The translations under genes and the position numbers were made by a program. Under the pieces are notes generated by a model that saw only the letters and a program-made list of their open reading frames with translations, did no database searches and had not been told where the DNA came from. From Pseudoflavonifractor gallinarum (lineage in GTDB: Bacteria; Bacillota; Clostridia; Oscillospirales; Oscillospiraceae), in the NCBI RefSeq assembly GCF_014982855.1, contig NZ_JADCKF010000006.1, positions 1 to 64,000 on the forward strand: a DNA stretch of 64,000 nt, in the 5' to 3' direction. How positions within the stretch are numbered: position 1 is the first letter of the stretch; the number at the start of each line of letters is the position of its first letter. Positions 1 through 7,013 of this stretch are shown one piece after another.

Positions 1-217
1 GGGTGACATCTCCAGAAGTGGTGGTGAGATTTCGGCTATAGTGGCCGCTGCGATAGCCCTGGCGCTGCTCATTGCGTTCATACCGGGCAGCCTGGGTCAG
101 TTTCTGAGCCTCGGCCTCCAGCAGCTCGTTGAGGGTTTCCTCTACGCTGCCTCGTACCAACTCCTTGAGCTGCCCCTTGATAACTTCCTCGTTTAGCTGT
201 ACAATCTTCTCGGACAT
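1..217 (-). CDS. IS256-family transposase, N-terminal part (runs off left edge)
   Basis: The frame opens with ATG at 217 and runs off the left edge after 72 codons. It starts MSEKIVQLNEEV and contains RYERNEQRQGYRSGHYSR, the typical N-terminal segment of IS256 (Mutator-type) transposases that cut and paste an IS through a DDE active site; the DDE residues lie outside the window. An AGGAGA ribosome-binding site precedes the start by about eight bases. The family call is from recognised sequence; intactness of the whole gene cannot be judged here. Confidence 0.85.
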   Translation of the reverse strand, partial: MSEKIVQLNEEVIKGQLKELVRGSVEETLNELLEAEAQKLTQAARYERNEQRQGYRSGHYSRNLTTTSGDVT

Positions 218-314
218 GGTTTGCTGTCTCCTTTCGAATGGTGGTGTCGCAACTTCATTCTACCAGAGATCTGCAAACCATGTCTTTTTTTGTTTTTGCG
301 AAACTTATTCTACC
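1..314 (-). mobile_element. 5' end of an IS256-type insertion sequence
   Basis: Upstream of the transposase start lies a non-coding stretch with two similar motifs, at 249-264 (ends cattctacc) and 298-314 (ends ttattctacc). The outer one is a plausible terminal inverted repeat, which would put the IS end near 314, about 11 bases before the direct repeat at 326. The exact boundary is inferred, because the other IS end is outside the window and no target-site duplication can be checked. Confidence 0.45.
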
Positions 315-325
315 TGACCGGAGAG

Positions 326-424
326 AATAAGCAAAAAGTTGCACGCTTCCGTACAACTATCACAGAACAATTTAAAAAATAAAAAATCGGAGTACCCCGA
401 AGGATACTCCGATTGGTCCGAGTG
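326..424. repeat. Direct repeat copy A (att-like, contains duplicated tRNA-Pro 3' end)
   Basis: This 99-base stretch is nearly identical to 1389-1486: there are a few substitutions and one extra T near position 414. On the minus strand it carries the last 11 bases of the tRNA-Pro gene (cactcggacca) followed by the same terminator hairpin. Duplication of a tRNA 3' end is the hallmark of site-specific integration at that gene, so copies A and B probably mark the ends of an inserted segment. Confidence 0.8.
377..411 (-). terminator. Duplicated tRNA-type terminator, downstream of immunity gene
   Basis: On the minus strand a stem CGGAGTA/TACTCCG with inner pairs and a CUUCGG tetraloop is followed by a T-rich run (377-387). 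It is the copy-A version of the tRNA-Pro terminator and now sits after the immunity gene. Confidence 0.75.
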
Positions 425-493
425 TCATTAAAGGATCTGTGGAAATCCAGTAATATCAATGGTTTGCAAGCAGCAAGCAAGAGCTTTATCCAA

Positions 494-787
494 TCAAATC
501 ATATAATTGGAAATACCCTCTGCCTTTTTCTCTTTTTCTAGTGCATCAAACTGCGCCTTGATTTGCTCATTCACATCTGGGGACATAACAGGGATCAATT
601 TCAGATCCTCTTCTTTCATGTAGAGATCTGCAATATCTTCCTTATCTCCACATTGAGGAAAGAGAACGACCCAGCAACCGTCTTTTGGCTCCTCTTCCCA
701 GACGACCCCTTGCATTCCTTTGTGAACGCCTTCTTTTGCATAGCTGTCTTTTTCTACAATCACTTCTACACAGTCCATCATCTTCAT
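494..787 (-). CDS. Candidate immunity protein, DUF4926-like
   Basis: A protein of about 97 residues beginning MKMMDCVEV. It resembles small DUF4926 proteins (a barrel-like fold with a central KGMQGVVWE turn) that are often found beside toxins. The start at 787 is preferred over ATG 802, because GGGGGA lies seven bases before it and the start comes one base after the upstream gene's stop, giving tight translational coupling. Composition is AT-rich compared with the genome, which fits horizontal acquisition. Function as an immunity protein is inferred from domain resemblance and position; it is not shown directly. Confidence 0.55.
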   Translation of the reverse strand: MKMMDCVEVIVEKDSYAKEGVHKGMQGVVWEEEPKDGCWVVLFPQCGDKEDIADLYMKEEDLKLIPVMSPDVNEQIKAQFDALEKEKKAEGISNYMI

Positions 788-788
788 T

Positions 789-1334
789 TTATTTTCCCCC
801 ATACGGCGTATTCAATTTGAGTTTTCCGTTCGGCATAATCATCCATCCAGTAATAAATGACACGCTACCTGATTCGCCTTTTCTGGGAATCGTAACTCTG
901 ATATTAATTCGCTGGCCTCGTTTATCCAACTTTCCTAACGTATAGTCACCGGATAGGTATTTTTCAAGTGCCTGTTTCTCAATTTCATTCTTAAGCCACA
1001 TGGAATCGGAAACAGAATAGCCCCAACTTTCAAATGCTCGATTTTTTCCATGCCTATATGTATTTTCTGGGTCAAATAGATAGGGATCAAATTTGCTGTA
1101 ATCGCTATATGATGTTGCATTCATCAAAACCAAAGCATAAGGAATCGGGTCTAATGTGCAGTGACAATAAGGATGATGTGGACAAGGTGGGGCTTTTTCT
1201 TTCTGAAACCAACAACCATCTAATTTCAGACATTCTTCACAGTGAGTTTTTCCTTCTGAATGATGTGTCCATTTGACCCAGCTTGGTAGTCTGGCACCCT
1301 TTTGTATTGTACCGAAACATTGCTTATAGTACAA
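789..1334 (-). CDS. Candidate phage-head/toxin fusion (SPP1 gp7-like tail, DUF6883-like C-terminus)
   Basis: A 181-residue protein starting at TTG (1334) with AAGGGGGA seven bases upstream. Residues 25-65 hold a Cys/His-rich segment (HCEECLKLDG then HPYCHC) like the end of phage minor-head proteins of the SPP1 gp7/Mu gpF type. Residues 80-181 have the layout of the DUF6883 domain seen at the ends of polymorphic toxins: YLFDPENTYRHGK, a central helix, then GWM and a C-terminal TPY. No signal peptide is visible. It is followed directly by the DUF4926-like gene. An alternative is a truncated prophage morphogenesis protein with no toxic activity. Confidence 0.5.
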   Translation of the reverse strand: MYYKQCFGTIQKGARLPSWVKWTHHSEGKTHCEECLKLDGCWFQKEKAPPCPHHPYCHCTLDPIPYALVLMNATSYSDYSKFDPYLFDPENTYRHGKNRAFESWGYSVSDSMWLKNEIEKQALEKYLSGDYTLGKLDKRGQRINIRVTIPRKGESGSVSFITGWMIMPNGKLKLNTPYGGK

Positions 1335-1388
1335 TAGTTATTCCCCCTTTTGAAAGTATAAGAAAATCATTCTTTACAAATAGAGGGA

Positions 1389-1486
1389 AATAAGCAAAAA
1401 GTTGCACGTTTCCGTACAACTATCACAGAACAATTTGGAAAATAAAAAATCGGAGTACCCCGAAGGATACTCCGATGGTCCGAGTG
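1389..1486. repeat. Direct repeat copy B, overlapping tRNA-Pro 3' end
   Basis: Nearly identical to 326-424. It covers the last 11 bases of the tRNA-Pro gene, its terminator and about 55 bases further downstream (minus-strand sense). Together with copy A it brackets the toxin/immunity-like genes. Confidence 0.8.
1443..1474 (-). terminator. Rho-independent terminator of tRNA-Pro
   Basis: The minus strand shows stem CGGAGTA/TACTCCG, inner TCC/GGG pairs and a UUCG loop, followed by a T-rich run. It lies immediately after the CCA end of the tRNA. Confidence 0.85.
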
Positions 1487-1552
1487 ACTGGATTCGAACC
1501 AGCGGCCTCTTGAACCCCATTCAAGCGCGATACCAAACTTCGCCACACCCGG
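1476..1552 (-). tRNA. tRNA-Pro (anticodon GGG)
   Basis: A 77-nt cloverleaf with encoded CCA. The acceptor stem CCGGGTG/CACTCGG pairs with one G-T wobble, the T arm contains GGTTCGAATCC, and the anticodon stem CTTGA/TCAAG encloses the loop ATGGGGT, which gives anticodon GGG (reads CCC and CCT). Its 3' end is duplicated at 414-424, so the gene appears to serve as an integration site while staying intact. Confidence 0.95.
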
Positions 1553-1581
1553 ATTTCGTCGCCTCACCAGACGGCTTATAT

Positions 1582-1610
1582 AATATAGCATATCTTTCCT
1601 CCTTTGGCAA
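1582..1610 (-). promoter_or_regulatory. Promoter of tRNA-Pro
   Basis: On the minus strand TTGCCA (1610-1605) and TATATT (1587-1582) are separated by 17 bases, a near-consensus sigma-A promoter placed about 30 bases before the tRNA. Confidence 0.75.
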
Positions 1611-1687
1611 GCCCTTTTTTCAAAAAATTTTTGACACATCGGAAGCGGCCTTTCCATACACTGAAAAAGAAAAAGGAGGAATGCGCT

Positions 1688-2077
1688 TTGGCTTCCATCG
1701 GAACCATCATCACCCGTATTTACGCCTCCCAGGCCCGTCTCCCGATCCAGGGTGCCACCGTGGCCTTTACCCAGGGCGCCGCCAATGAGCGGCAGACTCT
1801 GCTGGCCGTCCGGGTCTCCGACGCAAACGGTCAGACCGCCCCCGTCCGCCTTACGACACCCAGCCAGTCCCAGGGTACCAGTCCCGGCGGAGAAACCCCC
1901 TATGCCCTGTGCAATATCTGGGCGGAGGCCCCCGGATACGAATACCATGTCATACAGGGGGTACAGGTCTTTCCCGGTACGGAGACCATCCAGGAGATCG
2001 AACTCACCCCTCTCCCCCTCACGCTGCCCAACCACCAAAATACCGACACCGCCCAGATCACCCCCCAAGAGCTTTGA
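1688..2077 (+). CDS. Small protein with carboxypeptidase-regulatory-like fold, first gene of SpoIID-like set
   Basis: A 129-residue protein read from TTG at 1688, chosen because AAGGAGGA ends eight bases before it and earlier in-frame codons lack a ribosome-binding site. The sequence (ASIGTIITRIYAS, PIQGATVAF, VSDANGQT, APGYEYHVIQGVQVFPG) follows the beta-sandwich pattern of carboxypeptidase-regulatory/CnaB-like domains, which usually act as structural modules. No signal peptide is visible. The SpoIID/peptidoglycan-binding gene follows after 19 bases, so a shared cell-wall or spore-coat role is likely. The fold assignment is tentative. Confidence 0.65.
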   Translation: MASIGTIITRIYASQARLPIQGATVAFTQGAANERQTLLAVRVSDANGQTAPVRLTTPSQSQGTSPGGETPYALCNIWAEAPGYEYHVIQGVQVFPGTETIQEIELTPLPLTLPNHQNTDTAQITPQEL

Positions 2078-2096
2078 TTCGATTGGAGTGAACGCC

Positions 2097-3254
2097 ATGC
2101 CGTCCACCGTACTCCCGTACATCCCGCAATATATTACCGTGCATCTGGGCCCTCCCGGGTCAGACGCCGAAAATGTCACGGTCTCCTTTCCAGACTATGT
2201 AAAAAATGTGGCCTCCAGTGAGATCTACCCCACCTGGGAGCCCGCAGCGCTCCGGGCCAATATCCTGGCTATCATCTCTTACGCCCTCAACCGGGTCTAT
2301 ACCGAGTACTACCCCAGCCAGGGCTATCCGTTTAACATCACCTCTTCCACCGCGTACGACCAAAAATACATCCATGGACGCAACACCTATGAGAATATCG
2401 ACCAGATCGTGGACGAGATTTTCAATACTTACATCCGCCGGATCGGCTATGTGGAACCTCTGGCCGCAAAATTCTGCAACGGCACCACCACCACCTGCGA
2501 TGGCCTTTCCCAATGGGGCAGCCAGGATCTGGCCAAACAGGGCTATGACACCATGGACATTCTCCGCTATTATTACGGCGACAACATCGAGCTGGTCAGC
2601 AACGCGCCCATTCTGGGCATCCAGTACTCCTATCCCGGCGCTCCGCTCCGGCAGGGAGCCCAGGGCCCCGACGTGGTCCAGCTCCAGACCATGCTCAACC
2701 AAGTGGCCAGAGATTATCCAGCCATTCCCCGTATCCAGCCGGTGGACGGGATCTTCGGCCCCTCCACGGAACAGTCCGTCATCCGCTTTCAGGAGATCTT
2801 CGGACTCACCCCGGACGGTGTCGTGGGGAATGCCACCTGGTATCGACTGGTCTATCTCTATGTGGGAATCCGCGACCTGTCCGAACTGGTCAGCGAGGGA
2901 CAGACCTTTTACAGCTTCCAGCTGCAAAATCTCAACGACGGGCTCCTCACCCTGGGCAGCCAGGGCGACGGCGTCAAGGTACTGCAATACATGCTCACCG
3001 TGCTCTCGGAATTTTACCCCGATGTCCCCGCGGTGGAACAGGACGGCATCTATGGTGACAGCACCCGGCGCTCCGTGATGGCCTTTCAGCGACACGTAGG
3101 TCTGCCGGCCACCGGGGCGGTGGATTCCGCCACCTGGACCGCCCTTTACCGCGCCTATGAGGGCATCCGCGATACCGTCATCGTTGACGGAAACCTCTTC
3201 CCCCTGGCCTCATTTGTCGGGGAGCAGGGCCAGCCCGGTACAAACAGCCCCTGA
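2097..3254 (+). CDS. SpoIID-domain protein with two peptidoglycan-binding (PG_binding_1) repeats
   Basis: A 385-residue protein from ATG 2097 (GGAGTG upstream). Residues about 30-165 match the SpoIID/LytB amidase-activator-like domain (ALNRVYTEYYPSQGYPFNIT, then CDGLSQWGSQDLAKQG). Two peptidoglycan-binding repeats follow: about 180-255 (GPDVVQLQTMLNQVA, VDGIFGPSTEQSVIRFQ) and about 280-365 (GDGVKVLQYMLTVLSEF, DGIYGDSTRRSVMAFQ). Such proteins bind spore cortex or wall peptidoglycan. No classical signal peptide is seen, so it may act within the mother cell or be exported by another route. The domain calls are strong; the exact function is not known. Confidence 0.85.
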   Translation: MPSTVLPYIPQYITVHLGPPGSDAENVTVSFPDYVKNVASSEIYPTWEPAALRANILAIISYALNRVYTEYYPSQGYPFNITSSTAYDQKYIHGRNTYENIDQIVDEIFNTYIRRIGYVEPLAAKFCNGTTTTCDGLSQWGSQDLAKQGYDTMDILRYYYGDNIELVSNAPILGIQYSYPGAPLRQGAQGPDVVQLQTMLNQVARDYPAIPRIQPVDGIFGPSTEQSVIRFQEIFGLTPDGVVGNATWYRLVYLYVGIRDLSELVSEGQTFYSFQLQNLNDGLLTLGSQGDGVKVLQYMLTVLSEFYPDVPAVEQDGIYGDSTRRSVMAFQRHVGLPATGAVDSATWTALYRAYEGIRDTVIVDGNLFPLASFVGEQGQPGTNSP

Positions 3255-3277
3255 CCTTACCGATAGGAGGTGATCTT

Positions 3278-3547
3278 GTGTACCATGCGATTCCCCCCGG
3301 GACACGCTGCCCGGAGTGCGCCCATGCCCAGCGGCTCTTTCTGGAGCTCTCCACCGCTCTCTCCGGAATCGAACGCTGCCCCGCCACCGGTCTGCACACC
3401 GGTGCCTCTGTCCGCAATGTCATGTGGCTCCAGCGCTCCCTGGGGCTGGCACAGACCGGAGTGATGGACGACACCCTGCTCTCCGTCCTTGCCGCACTCC
3501 ACCGCTCCGCCCGCCGCTGTTCCGGCTGTTATGGAGCATCCGTTTAA
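3278..3547 (+). CDS. Small Cys-containing protein with degenerate peptidoglycan-binding motif
   Basis: An 89-residue protein starting at GTG 3278 behind AGGAGGTGATCTT. The segment RNVMWLQRSLGLAQTGVMDD resembles half of a PG_binding_1 repeat. Cys pairs occur near the N-terminus (RCPEC) and the C-terminus (RRCSGC), which suggests metal binding or disulfides. It lies 23 bases after the SpoIID-domain gene and before a strong terminator, so it is the last gene of that operon. The family is not recognised beyond the motif. Confidence 0.65.
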   Translation: MYHAIPPGTRCPECAHAQRLFLELSTALSGIERCPATGLHTGASVRNVMWLQRSLGLAQTGVMDDTLLSVLAALHRSARRCSGCYGASV

Positions 3548-3557
3548 AACATACCAA

Positions 3558-3597
3558 AGCGGGGGACGGCAAGCCGTCCCCCGCTGTTTGCTTCTCT
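3558..3597. terminator. Bidirectional terminator between convergent operons
   Basis: A perfect hairpin AGCGGGGGACGGC/GCCGTCCCCCGCT with a two-base loop lies between the convergent SpoIID set and hisE. T-rich sequence flanks it on both strands. Confidence 0.85.
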
Positions 3598-3602
3598 TTG
3601 TC

Positions 3603-3935
3603 TTAAGTCTCCCGGTCCACGGTGTGGAACTGTTTCAGGTTGCCGATTTTCTGACTGCGCCGGTCCAGCTCCTCCATCACGGCGCTCAGCGGGATCTCCT
3701 GGGCTGCCAGAAGCACCATCAGATGATAGATGAGGTCGGAAATCTCTCCCACCGTCTCGGGGGCCACCCCGTTCTTGGCGGCGATGATGGTCTCGGCAGA
3801 CTCCTCACCCACCTTTTTCAGGATCTTGTCCAGTCCCTTGTCAAAGAGATAGCAGGTATAGGAGCCCTCCTGCGGATTGCGTTTGCGCTCCAGTACGACC
3901 TCGTATAATCTCTCCAGTACGTCTTTCTCGCACAT
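3603..3935 (-). CDS. hisE: Phosphoribosyl-ATP pyrophosphatase
   Basis: A 110-residue stand-alone HisE that hydrolyses phosphoribosyl-ATP to phosphoribosyl-AMP, step 2 of histidine synthesis. The MazG-like metal-binding helix is clear: KVGEESAETIIAAKN and then EISDLIYHLMVLL. It is the last gene of the his operon and starts four bases after hisI, with GGAGGG inside the hisI end. In many bacteria HisI and HisE are fused; here they are separate. A terminator follows the stop. Confidence 0.95.
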   Translation of the reverse strand: MCEKDVLERLYEVVLERKRNPQEGSYTCYLFDKGLDKILKKVGEESAETIIAAKNGVAPETVGEISDLIYHLMVLLAAQEIPLSAVMEELDRRSQKIGNLKQFHTVDRET

Positions 3936-3938
3936 GGT

Positions 3939-4274
3939 TTATCCCTCCTGTGGTTCCATTGGTATCTCATTGAAAAAGCAGCTCTCCCGCCCAGTGTGGC
4001 AGGTGGGCCCCACCGGTTTGCAGAGGTAGAGCAGTGTGTCGGTGTCACAGTCGGTGATCATCCGCTGCACCCGGAGGAAATGGCCGGAGCTCTCCCCCTT
4101 GTTCCAGAGCTTCTTCCGGCTCCGGCTCCAAAACCAGGCCGTCCTGGTCTGGAGGGTGCGCTCCACCGCCTCCCGGTTGGTAAAGCCCAGCATCAGCACT
4201 TCCTTGGTGTCGGCCTCCTGAATGATCACAGGGATCAGATCCGACTTGGTGAACAGGCGGTCCAGATCAAACAT
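3939..4274 (-). CDS. hisI: Phosphoribosyl-AMP cyclohydrolase
   Basis: A 111-residue cytoplasmic enzyme that opens the purine ring of phosphoribosyl-AMP (step 3). The metal-binding region CDTDTLLYLCKPVGPTCHTG and the following SCFF are present, with the Asp and Cys/His ligands kept. The length is normal for the non-fused form. It lies 51 bases after hisF. Confidence 0.95.
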   Translation of the reverse strand: MFDLDRLFTKSDLIPVIIQEADTKEVLMLGFTNREAVERTLQTRTAWFWSRSRKKLWNKGESSGHFLRVQRMITDCDTDTLLYLCKPVGPTCHTGRESCFFNEIPMEPQEG

Positions 4275-4325
4275 ATCCCTTTCCCCTTTCCGGGAGCTGC
4301 GGCTCCCTTTTCCTTCTCTCCCGGA

Positions 4326-5081
4326 TCAGCGCACCGGGATACCCCGGCCCCGCAGATAGTCCTTGACCTGTGGGATGCTCAACTCCCGGAAGTGAAACAG
4401 TGAGGCGGCCAGCGCCGCGTCACAGCCGGTCTCCCGGAACACCTCCTCGAAGTGCTCCAGCTTGCCGCAGCCGCCCGAGGCGATGACCGGAATCCCCACC
4501 GCCTGGGTCACCGCCCGGGTCATGGGGATGTCGAAGCCGGCTTTTGTCCCGTCGGCGTCCATGGAGGTGAGCAGGATCTCTCCGGCGCCCAGGGCCTCTC
4601 CCCGGCGCACCCACTCGATGAGGTCCAGTCCGGTGGGCTTTCGTCCCCCGGCCACCACGACCTCCCAGCCGCCGTCTCCTCTGGCCCGGGCATCCACCGC
4701 CAGGACCACGCACTGGGAGCCGAAGCGCTCCGCCGCCCGGGCGATCAATTCCGGGTTGGCCACGACGGCCGAGTTCATGGAGATCTTGTCCGCCCCCGAG
4801 CGGAGCAGGGTCTGCACATCCTCCACCGTGCGGATGCCGCCCCCTACGGTGAGGGGAACAAAGACCTGCTGTGCTGTCCGCTCCACCACATCGGCCACTG
4901 TCTTGCGGGCCTCCACCGTGGCGGTGATGTCCAGAAAGACGATCTCATCCGCCCCCTGGTCCGAGTAGTACTTTGCCAGCTCCACCGGGTCGCCCGCGTC
5001 GCGGATATCGATAAAGTTAACTCCCTTTACAACCCTTCCGTCCCGGACATCCAGGCAGGGTATGATCCGCTTGGCTAACAC
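4326..5081 (-). CDS. hisF: Imidazole glycerol phosphate synthase cyclase subunit
   Basis: A 251-residue TIM barrel that joins ammonia from HisH with PRFAR to give IGP and AICAR. Catalytic Asp residues are visible in [15 protein letters not shown] and in VVLAVDARA, and the phosphate-binding GGGIRT and ASGGCGK loops are intact. The start is GTG at 5081, inside the end of hisA (7-base overlap) with GGAGGAGGGAG upstream. AICAR made here feeds the purine pathway further along this window. Confidence 0.97.
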   Translation of the reverse strand: MLAKRIIPCLDVRDGRVVKGVNFIDIRDAGDPVELAKYYSDQGADEIVFLDITATVEARKTVADVVERTAQQVFVPLTVGGGIRTVEDVQTLLRSGADKISMNSAVVANPELIARAAERFGSQCVVLAVDARARGDGGWEVVVAGGRKPTGLDLIEWVRRGEALGAGEILLTSMDADGTKAGFDIPMTRAVTQAVGIPVIASGGCGKLEHFEEVFRETGCDAALAASLFHFRELSIPQVKDYLRGRGIPVR

Positions 5082-5797
5082 TGCGCTCCCTCCTCCCGGA
5101 CGGCCTGTGCCAGATCCACCGCCCCGGTGTACCAGGCCTTCCCGATGATGGCCCCATACAGGCCCTGACGGCTGAGGGCACGCAGATCTTCATTGGAGGA
5201 GACGCCGCCCGACGCCACGATCTGGCCGGAATAATTCTGGCGGAGGGCCTCCAGCTGGGCAAAGGACGGACCGCTCAGAGCTCCATCGGTATCGATATCT
5301 GTAAAGATAATCGTCTTTACACCAATGGACTCCATCTCTTTGACAAAATCCAGATAATCCAGGCCGGAGTCCTGGACCCATCCGGCCGTACGCACCTTTC
5401 CGTCCTTGGTGTCCACGCCCACGGCGATCCGCTCCCCGTACCGGGATACCGCCTCCCGGACAAAGGCCGGGTCCTCCACCGCGGCAGAGCCCAGGACGGC
5501 CCGCCACACCCCCAGCCCAAAGACCTCTTCCAGATCCTCCATGCTGCGGATGCCGCCGCCCAGCTCCACCCGCAGGCCGGACTGCTCTGCCACCGCCCGG
5601 ACCAGCGCGCCGTTCTGGCGCACCCCGTCCCGGGCTCCGTCCAGGTCCACCATGTGGACATATCTCGCACCCGCCTGCCAAAAGGCCCGGGCAGTCTCCA
5701 GCGGGTCCTCTGCCACCTGGTGAACCGTTGTAAAATCTCCTTTGTAAAGCCGAACTACTTTTCGGTCTTTCAGGTCAATGGCCGGAAATAAGATCAT
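5075..5797 (-). CDS. hisA: ProFAR isomerase
   Basis: A 240-residue TIM-barrel isomerase that converts ProFAR to PRFAR (step 4). [17 protein letters not shown] carries the first catalytic Asp; [10 protein letters not shown] and FTDIDTDG carry the second half-barrel. It overlaps hisH by four bases (ATGA), as expected for translational coupling with its pathway neighbours. Confidence 0.96.
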   Translation of the reverse strand: MILFPAIDLKDRKVVRLYKGDFTTVHQVAEDPLETARAFWQAGARYVHMVDLDGARDGVRQNGALVRAVAEQSGLRVELGGGIRSMEDLEEVFGLGVWRAVLGSAAVEDPAFVREAVSRYGERIAVGVDTKDGKVRTAGWVQDSGLDYLDFVKEMESIGVKTIIFTDIDTDGALSGPSFAQLEALRQNYSGQIVASGGVSSNEDLRALSRQGLYGAIIGKAWYTGAVDLAQAVREEGAQC

Positions 5798-6402
5798 CGG
5801 TTCAGCCCTCCGAAATTTTTTAGAATCTGAAGCCCTGTCTCGCCGCTCTTTTCCGGGTGGAACTGGCAGCCGTAGACGTTGCCGTTCTGGACCGCCGCCA
5901 CCACCGTGGCGCCGTAGTCGGTGGTGGCGATGACCTGCTCAGGGCGGGTCTCCACCCCGCAGAAGGAGTGGACAAAGTAGACGCAACTCCCCTCCTCTAC
6001 CCCGGCAAAGAGCGGGGAGTCATTGGGAAAGGCGAGCTGGTTCCAGCCGATGTGAGGCAGCTTCTCTGCCGTCTCTATCTTACGGATACATCCACTGACA
6101 AGCCCTAATCCTTCACAGTTTCTGACCTCTTCTCCCCGCTCAAAGAGGAGCTGCATGCCCAGGCAGATGCCAAGCAGCGGCTTGCGTCCGGCCTGCTCCA
6201 GCAGCACCCGGTCCAGGCCGCTCTCCCGCAGCCGCTCCGCCGCGTCGGGAAAGGCCCCCACTCCGGGCAGGAGGATAGCGTCCGCCCGCTCCAGTACGGC
6301 GGACTCCCCGGTGATCTGAGTTGAAACCCCTACATAGCGCAGGGCGTTAGTCACGCTCTTCAGGTTGCCCACGCCGTAATCCACGATGGCCGTATATCCC
6401 AT
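5794..6402 (-). CDS. hisH: Imidazole glycerol phosphate synthase glutaminase subunit
   Basis: A 202-residue class I glutaminase that supplies ammonia to HisF. The nucleophile Cys is in LLGICLGMQLLFE and the His/Glu partners are in CQFHPEKSGE. Start ATG 6402 gives MGYTAIVDYGVGNLKS and shares one base with the hisB stop (TGATG). Longer in-frame versions extend into hisB without ribosome-binding support. Confidence 0.96.
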   Translation of the reverse strand: MGYTAIVDYGVGNLKSVTNALRYVGVSTQITGESAVLERADAILLPGVGAFPDAAERLRESGLDRVLLEQAGRKPLLGICLGMQLLFERGEEVRNCEGLGLVSGCIRKIETAEKLPHIGWNQLAFPNDSPLFAGVEEGSCVYFVHSFCGVETRPEQVIATTDYGATVVAAVQNGNVYGCQFHPEKSGETGLQILKNFGGLNR

Positions 6403-7013
6403 CACAGCACCCCCTTGGTGGAGGTGACGCCGGTACCGGTGATCTCCACGGCCTCCCGTACGGCCACCCCCAGAGACTTGAAGAGGGCCTCGGTGATGTG
6501 GTGGGCGTTTTTGCCGTAGAGGCATTTCATATGCAGGGTGAGCCCGCTGTTCATGGCAAAGGCCCGCATGAACTCCTCGGTAAGGCAGGCGTCATAGCTC
6601 CCGATCATGGGCTGGGGCATCTCCGCATCAAAGACCAGGAAGGGACGGTTAGAGAAGTCCAGGACCGTGAGGCACAAGGCCTCATCCATGGGGATGTAAG
6701 CGGAGGCAAAGCGGCGGATACCCTTTCGGTCCCCCAGGGCCCGGCTCAGGGCCTGCCCCAGAACGATACCCACATCCTCCACCGTGTGGTGGCCGTCCAC
6801 CTGGAGGTCTCCCTCAGCCTCCAGCTTCAGCCCCAACCCGCCATAGAAGGCAAAGGCGGTGAGCATGTGGTCGAAAAAGCCGATGCCGGTGGACACCTGG
6901 ATCTCTCCGCCGCTCAGGCAGAGGTCTGCGCGGATGCAGGTCTCCTTGGTTTTCCGCTCCAGAACATAGGCCCGGATGGGTCCGTCTTTCTCGTTGTAGA
7001 TGGAAGCCTCCAT
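6402..7013 (-). CDS. hisB: Imidazoleglycerol-phosphate dehydratase
   Basis: A 203-residue dehydratase (mono-functional form, without the phosphatase domain of enteric HisB). Metal-binding motifs GFFDHML, DGHHTVED and KNAHHITEA are intact. The start is either ATG 7013, which overlaps the hisD stop by one base, or GTG 7016 directly before it. The absence of a fused phosphatase means histidinol-phosphate must be dephosphorylated by an enzyme encoded elsewhere. Confidence 0.95.
   Translation of the reverse strand: MEASIYNEKDGPIRAYVLERKTKETCIRADLCLSGGEIQVSTGIGFFDHMLTAFAFYGGLGLKLEAEGDLQVDGHHTVEDVGIVLGQALSRALGDRKGIRRFASAYIPMDEALCLTVLDFSNRPFLVFDAEMPQPMIGSYDACLTEEFMRAFAMNSGLTLHMKCLYGKNAHHITEALFKSLGVAVREAVEITGTGVTSTKGVL

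Noticed and set aside
1752-2096. N-terminal extension of the SpoIID-domain protein
   Set aside because: The extension is a Pro/Arg-rich shadow of the upstream gene; ATG 2097 has a ribosome-binding site and starts the recognisable domain.
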